Positions 59,321-64,000 of a stretch of DNA of 64,000 nucleotides are shown one piece after another. Within the stretch, counting starts at the first letter, position 1, and every line of letters begins with the position of its first letter. Position numbers and translations under genes: made by a program. The DNA is from Sialis fuliginosa (Eukaryota; Arthropoda; Insecta; Megaloptera; Sialidae), in NCBI GenBank assembly GCA_961205875.1, contig OY540814.1, forward strand, positions 7,050,993 to 7,114,992, given 5' to 3'. Below the pieces are notes generated by a model. The model did not search any database. It worked only from the letters and a program-made list of their open reading frames with translations, and had not been told where the DNA came from.

Positions 59321-59725
59321 GTGTATTTACTCTCGATAAAGGACACTGTTTCTTTTACTGTATCGAATTTGTTGATAATTTGTGAAAGTTTAGTGGTGTA
59401 TTTTTAATAATTTATTTTGTACTGTTATGTTGTAATATGTTTTTGGGATTATCTAAGATAGCTTTAAAATATAAGGAATTTGTTTTAATTAAGTATTTAT
59501 TGTAGTTTTATCGATTTTAAAATTATCTATTACAGGAGCAAGCTAGGGACAGAGTAAGAATTTAATTAATTGAATACTAAATATCTCAATGCTATAATAT
59601 GTAATTGATGTACCAACAATTTATTTCTTCTTATTTCAAAATAATTTTTGTTAATTACAAAAATGGTATTGTAGTTTTTTTTTGTGTTTTCTACTAATAA
59701 AGATTAAAATCAAATATTATTCATA
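59321..59725. other. A+T-rich non-coding stretch
   Basis: Nothing recognised. Confidence 0.5.
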
Positions 59726-59729
59726 TTAA

Positions 59730-60302
59730 GGGGGAACATATGAGTAGACGGCGGAAAAAATAGGTGAATTTTGAGAATTATTATCTTAAAAACTATTTTT
59801 TAAATATCATCCAGATTTATTTTATTCTAAATTTAATATATTGAGATATGTTGATAATTTTTTTTATATGTAGGTATATCGACTGGGAGCGCAGCTATCG
59901 TGGTCGGCGTAAAATATGTCCCTCGATGCGATTCCCGAAGGATTACTAGCAGTCGGTTGATCTGAAATAGAAATTTCAAAGATTTTCTTAGATGCCCTCG
60001 TGAAAAAAAATCTTACGTACCGAAGGACATCATACATTACCTTCTAAGAATCTTTTTTAAATTTCTGTTTCAGATCAACCGACTGCCAGTAATCCTAGGA
60101 ACCGCATCGAAGGACATGTTTTACGTCGGTGACGACAGCAATGCTCCCAGTGGATATATATTCATAAAAAAATATGTAAACGTACCTCAATATATGTACT
60201 TTAGAATAAAATAAACCTGAATGAAAACGAACAAATTAATTTTTGAGATAATAATTCCCAAAATTCACCTATTTTTTCCGCCGTCTACTCATATGTTCTC
60301 CC
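59730..60302. mobile_element. 573-bp foldback element with TTAA borders
   Basis: GGGGGAACATATGAGTAGAC at the left and the inverse of GGGAGAACATATGAGTAGAC at the right are bordered by TTAA on both sides (59726-59729, 60303-60306). The inverted arms extend over about 260 bp each, all the way to a spacer of roughly 40-50 bp, pairing blocks such as ACTGGGAGC/GCTCCCAGT and CAGTCGGTTGATCTGAAA with its complement. A transcript would fold into one long hairpin. No coding frame. TTAA plus GGGG links it with family D; TA is an alternative target duplication. Confidence 0.75.
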
Positions 60303-60553
60303 TTAATAGATCTTGTAGAGTATTTTTAACAAGTCATATACTCGTACTTATTAAATTGAAGAAATATTTTGATATAATCTGAAAATGAGGTCAAAAGTAA
60401 GATGGATGGGGTAAAATAGAACATCGACTTCTTATGTTAAATGTTATTGTAATCAAGAAAATGATGGATTAAAGTGACACCGAGTATCAGATGTGGCCAT
60501 AATGGTTATACTATAAAATGGCAATGCCAATGCACATAATATTGTGTTTTTAA
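60303..60553. other. A+T-rich non-coding stretch
   Basis: Nothing recognised. Confidence 0.45.
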
Positions 60554-60593
60554 TAGCTATTAAAATTAACAAACAAAAAACTGAATAAACTTG
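60554..60593 (+). repeat. Left 40-bp flank repeat of the mariner
   Basis: TAGCTATTAAAATTAACAAA and its continuation to AATAAACTTG recur at 61029-61068 with 36 of 40 bases identical and in the same orientation. This copy ends 5 bases before the TA target site of the mariner. Confidence 0.8.
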
Positions 60594-60600
60594 TTTACTA

Positions 60601-61025
60601 TATGGGCTGAAAAGTCTTTGGCCTGACATACAGATGGCGACATAAACAATAAATCCTTATGCTTCCCAACCTTAACTAGACTACTGTCAAATTTTCATGA
60701 CATTTCATGTACTCTTGTTCAAGTTACAGCCTTCGAATTGACGCTACTTTTGTTATTTTTTTAATCATGAAAAAAATGGATTTTCTTGTTTTGATTAAAC
60801 AATGTTTTTTGATGGGAAAAAATAGCGTCGAAACAAAGGACTAGTTTGATAAGTGTTACGGCACATCTGCCCCAGCTAATTCAACCTTAAAATATTGGTT
60901 TGCTGAGTTTCATCGTGATCGTATGAACACAAACGATGCACCACGTTCAGGAAGGCCAAATGAGGCAGTTACTCTAGAAAACATTCGAAAAATTTGTTGT
61001 TAGGCCAAAGACTTTTCAGCCTATG
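60601..61025 (+). mobile_element. Internally deleted mariner-like element
   Basis: The terminal repeats TATGGGCTGAAAAGTCTTTG and, inverted, CATAGGCTGAAAAGTCTTTG match at about 25 of 28 bases, with TA target duplications at 60599-60600 and 61026-61027. Total length is 425 bp against about 1.3 kb for a full mariner. The 5' third, with the start of the transposase, is kept and joined almost directly to the right terminal repeat. TIR wording and protein point to the irritans/mellifera branch. It cannot move by itself. Confidence 0.88.
60767..61003 (+). pseudogene. Truncated mariner transposase, N-terminal part
   Basis: The frame reads MKKMDFLVLIKQCFLMGKNS, continues through DKCYGTSAPANSTLKYWFAE and ends at RSGRPNEAVTLENIRKI before running into the right terminal repeat. 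The N-terminal helix-turn-helix pair of mariner transposases is recognisable: FLMGKN, the SAP-xSTLKYWFAEF recognition segment, and the GRP linker motif RSGRP. The first ATG is 60767, but relatives start at MDF, the ATG at 60776. One in-frame stop (60842) breaks the frame after codon 25, and the DDD catalytic domain is absent. About 78 codons remain of roughly 345. Confidence 0.9.
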
Positions 61026-61028
61026 TAG

Positions 61029-61068
61029 TAGCTATTAAAATTTACACACAAAGAGCTGAATAAACTTG
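61029..61068 (+). repeat. Right 40-bp flank repeat of the mariner
   Basis: Same 40-bp unit as 60554-60593, starting one base after the right TA target duplication. Differences are four substitutions, no gaps. Confidence 0.8.
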
Positions 61069-61909
61069 AATATATGTTTAAAAATTTGAAAATAAAGACA
61101 ATAAATGATTGGATACATTTGTACGTTTTTAAATTGATGAGTTTGCAAAATATCACGTCAATGTATAACTGATTTGTGAATATTGTGACTTTTATATACA
61201 CAAACGTGGAACCAATAAAAATTCTGATTTAGTGTTCATAAAAATCGTAATTCATACAACTTTTAAATATACGGTACCTGTATAGAATGAACTTCTCGAT
61301 CAAGGAAGTCAAGAATTTCGCATGCCACTTTGAAATTTACATTATTTATTTATTATTTTATAGCTAAAGTCAATGTTTTATGGATGACAGTGATGTGCGA
61401 GGGAAATTAAAGAAATTATACGAAGTGACATACATCGTCTATTAATGTTATCGTCGGATTATTTACATAATGTTATTCATTTTGTTTCAAGGTCTTTAAT
61501 AAAAACATGTATTAGTATAAAAAGTATATACATATAAAATTTGATATCTGGGAAAACCAAGTGACATAAAGCACTGGTAATTATTAAGAAATGTAGGTCT
61601 CACAAAATAATATTTAATTGTTAGAAAAGTCATACAAGTCAATAGCGAAAAATATTCATATCATTTGGGACGAGAAATTAGTTTTAAATATTTTAAGAGA
61701 TTTTCAGTATGTCTAAACTATCAATTTAAAAAATCTGAAAAAATTCAAGAATGTAGATTTTAATTAGTACTTTCAATGAAAATTATAACGTTATAACACT
61801 GTAGAAAGAATAGTTTATGATAAAATTTAAAATATTTTTTTTTTACAAATCGTAATGACTAAAGAACCCTATCATGTGCATGCCCAACACGCACTTGGCC
61901 GTTTTATTT
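61069..61909. other. A+T-rich non-coding stretch
   Basis: No gene or repeat family recognised. Confidence 0.5.
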
Positions 61910-62408
61910 AAGGTAGTGGCGCCACTCTTGGCAAATTTTTAATTAAATGTACTGAATTAGAAATATGTGTTGATATTTGATTACTACCATTTCTGAATAT
62001 TAATCTATATACATTTAACTGTCTTACAGCGTGATTTGATGATAATCGGTCAATAGGTGTCAAAATGGTAAACATTTAAACTAATTATTAGTAAAATTTA
62101 TTTATTAATTATTATATTATCATAGCAACTGCTTTACATTGTTTCAAATTTGATGATTCTTTCTTTTATAAATATCTTTTGTGTCGTAGTACTTATCATT
62201 TTGTAATCATTAGCAAGTGTCCATCACTGCGTGCTCATTACTTGCCATTACTGGAGAAAAAACATGAACAAAATAAAAGGCTATAATTTAAAAAACAAAC
62301 TATATTTGCAAACTTTGGTAATTAAATTGATTAAATAAAGAGTTACTTGTTTTATTAGTAACATGAGTTCATGAGAATTATAGCGGCCATCACTGGTGCA
62401 TTTACCTT
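61910..62408 (+). mobile_element. MITE family 1, copy 6
   Basis: AAGGTAGTGGCGCCACTCTTGG on the left and a worn right end (inverse of AAGGTAAATGCACCAGTGAT) are about 499 bp apart. The interior aligns with copies 2 and 4, including TGTGTTGATATTTGATTACT, TTTTGTGTCGTAGTACTTAT and AAAAACAAACTATATTTGC. A small tandem duplication of a GCTCATTACTTGCCATTACT-like word lies near 62230. No coding capacity. Confidence 0.75.
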
Positions 62409-62499
62409 ATTTTTATTTTCTAGAAAATATCTTGAATCACACTTAAAACTTTTTTTAATTTATGCGCTTGTAATTTTTCTCTAAATTAAAATTTGTGCA

Positions 62500-62830
62500 A
62501 AAGACATCACGCCCGCAACATATATTGGCAAGCATAAGTATAATAATATAAAAAAGGGTGGCCCGCGAAGTGGTGTGAGTTATTTTCCCGTGAACCACAT
62601 TGACACACCGCGCGACGTGCGTGTGTCGCACCCGTCAATCACACTAAAATGTGACGGCTCGATTGCCAGCTCTTGCATTTAAACGATCGCATCATCGCTA
62701 ACGGCTGCACGCGGCAACACTGCATGTCATAGGGTGAGATACTTTATAGAATATGCCGTATTTAATCACCTGAATTAAAACAAACGGTCTGGAAAAAGGT
62801 GCTTCATACATACGGGCCCTGGCATAATAG
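62500..62830. promoter_or_regulatory. GC-richer island with inverted motifs
   Basis: GGCCCGCGAAGTGGTGTGAG, CACCGCGCGACGTGCGTG and CCGTCAATCACACTAAAATG followed by TGACGG. GTCAATCA is a good Exd/Pbx-type site, and CCGTCA/TGACGG form a 6-bp inverted pair around it. One of the strongest islands; enhancer by inference. Confidence 0.33.
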
Positions 62831-63735
62831 CTGCCAATTAGTTTTATTTTTATGTGAATGTATGTTTCATATAAGGTTATAGCCTAATTAAAAAATTACT
62901 GATGACAGAAGTGTTTTGCTCAAAGATGCTTTTAAAAATGCTTTACATTTTTATCATATAAATATAATTATTTTTTGCCATTAGATGAATGTTTTTTTAA
63001 ATTATTTTAATACATTAGATATGGGTAGTTATTTTTTATTAATAATTATGAAGATAATATACATTTTATACAATCTGTTTGAATTTTATATTTTATTTAT
63101 ATTTTTAAATGTATCTAATATGACTTACAAAGAGAAATATTAATAATTAACATTATATCAACCTAATGTTACTTCTCGGCAACTTTGTACTTCTCATTCT
63201 CGGGAAAATTATTATAATTATCGAAAAATTGGTATAAAACTTGTATATTTCTTAAATTAGATACATTGTTTTAAAAAATGATAAATATAATATAATTATT
63301 CATCAAAAAAAATATTTCTATTAATGTGTTATATAAAAATTTTAATTTATCAATAATTTTAAAGATTTCTTGAGAAAAAGTTATCTTTTCGAGAAATCTG
63401 AAATATATGATACAAATAATGAGTTCATACATTTAATCATGTTTATTTCGATTTCAAAAATTGTATTTGTAAAATGTTAGTTGCCATTTATTTAGTCTAT
63501 TAATATTATGACCCATCCTAAATAAGTTAACTGTATATTTCACACAAATTCTGTTATAAAATATATCAATTTCAACACATTTCAAGACACTTTAATTAAA
63601 AACATAAAACATCACCTCGAATACGAATTTTGTTTTATTATCATCACCTACATGCATTTTTATTTAGAAAGGAACATTGTCGACATATTTTTTATGATTT
63701 GTTGATATTCACTGCAAAGCAATAAATCCAAACTT
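62831..63735. other. Very A+T-rich non-coding stretch
   Basis: About 80% A+T; nothing recognised. Confidence 0.55.
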
Positions 63736-63739
63736 TACA

Positions 63740-63960
63740 TTCGTCATACGAATGAAGACGTGTGTACCTATTATTCAACACATGGGCGTCGCATGTGTGG
63801 GTGTGGATAGATCCGTGTTGTAATCAACTTCCCTGATTTGTGATGACTAATTTGATTGCACTGGCAAAGAAATAGATTGTTGTCGTGTACATGTTTTTGA
63901 AATTAATGGATGTACATCTATTTCAGTCATGCCGTTTGTGTAATGTATTGTTGAATAAGA
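63740..63960. promoter_or_regulatory. Mild GC-richer island at the window edge
   Basis: CATGGGCGTCGCATGTGTGG and TGCACTGGCAAAGAAATAG. No frame. Weak candidate. Confidence 0.2.
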
Positions 63961-64000
63961 ATTTTTAGATGGGTAACCTTTTACGTTTCTGGGTATCATA

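Noticed and set aside
1-64000. LTR retroelement, Polinton or virus-derived fossils
   Set aside because: No long terminal direct repeats, no reverse transcriptase, integrase, capsid or envelope-like wording found by eye on either strand.
1-64000. CRISPR array, operons, bacterial signals
   Set aside because: The repeat and composition pattern is that of an animal nuclear genome; no regularly spaced identical short repeats occur.

Overview
This is 64 kb of very A+T-rich (about 70% by eye) animal DNA, almost certainly from an arthropod and most likely an insect. The evidence is a mariner-type transposase remnant, many short non-autonomous DNA transposons, arthropod-style simple repeats, and a Helitron-like 3' end (short hairpin, then CTAG) of a kind well known from Lepidoptera. 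That last hint suggests moth or butterfly but does not prove it. No bacterial, viral or organellar layout is present.

I find no protein-coding gene I can defend. Every open frame is short (130 codons or fewer), resembles no family I know, and mostly lies in repeats or in frames open on both strands. The window reads as a gene desert or a very large intron. A few places look like parts of transcription units: a TATA element followed by a short frame and a GTAAGT donor near 8.8-9.0 kb, a GTGAGT donor at 16.79 kb, a hydrophobic minus-strand frame near 7.4 kb, and a pyrimidine tract with acceptor at 41.6 kb. None is proven.

Two textures alternate. The first is a string of more than 30 GC-richer, apparently unique islands of 150-500 bp spaced roughly every 1-2 kb along the whole window (for example 4.5, 8.7, 10.1, 11.4, 15.2, 16.8, 18.2, 22.9, 24.6, 31.9, 34.9, 37.6, 39.4, 40.5, 46.0, 48.3, 50.3, 53.1, 56.4, 58.2, 59.1 and 62.6 kb). 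This is the pattern expected of conserved non-coding regulatory elements around developmental genes. The second is repeat debris: a six-copy inverted-repeat (MITE-like) family with TACTGGCACCAGTCTTGG ends; two ~0.7 kb elements and one 573-bp foldback, all bounded by TTAA and starting GGGG; an internally deleted mariner; a hAT-type MITE; three Helitron-like fragments; a five-copy dispersed repeat with retroelement-like wording; and several unnamed inverted-repeat elements.

The most interesting single object is on the minus strand at 52.75-52.85 kb. It has the CUGAUGAG core, a 6-bp stem II, GAAA, a very short stem III, a GUC cleavage triplet and a 15-bp perfect outer stem I, which together make a type I hammerhead ribozyme. 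A second, degraded copy of about 144 bp sits inside one of the MITEs at 35.3-35.4 kb, flanked by a 7-bp direct repeat, so it moved as a unit. No reverse transcriptase, LTR element or virus-derived gene is visible.
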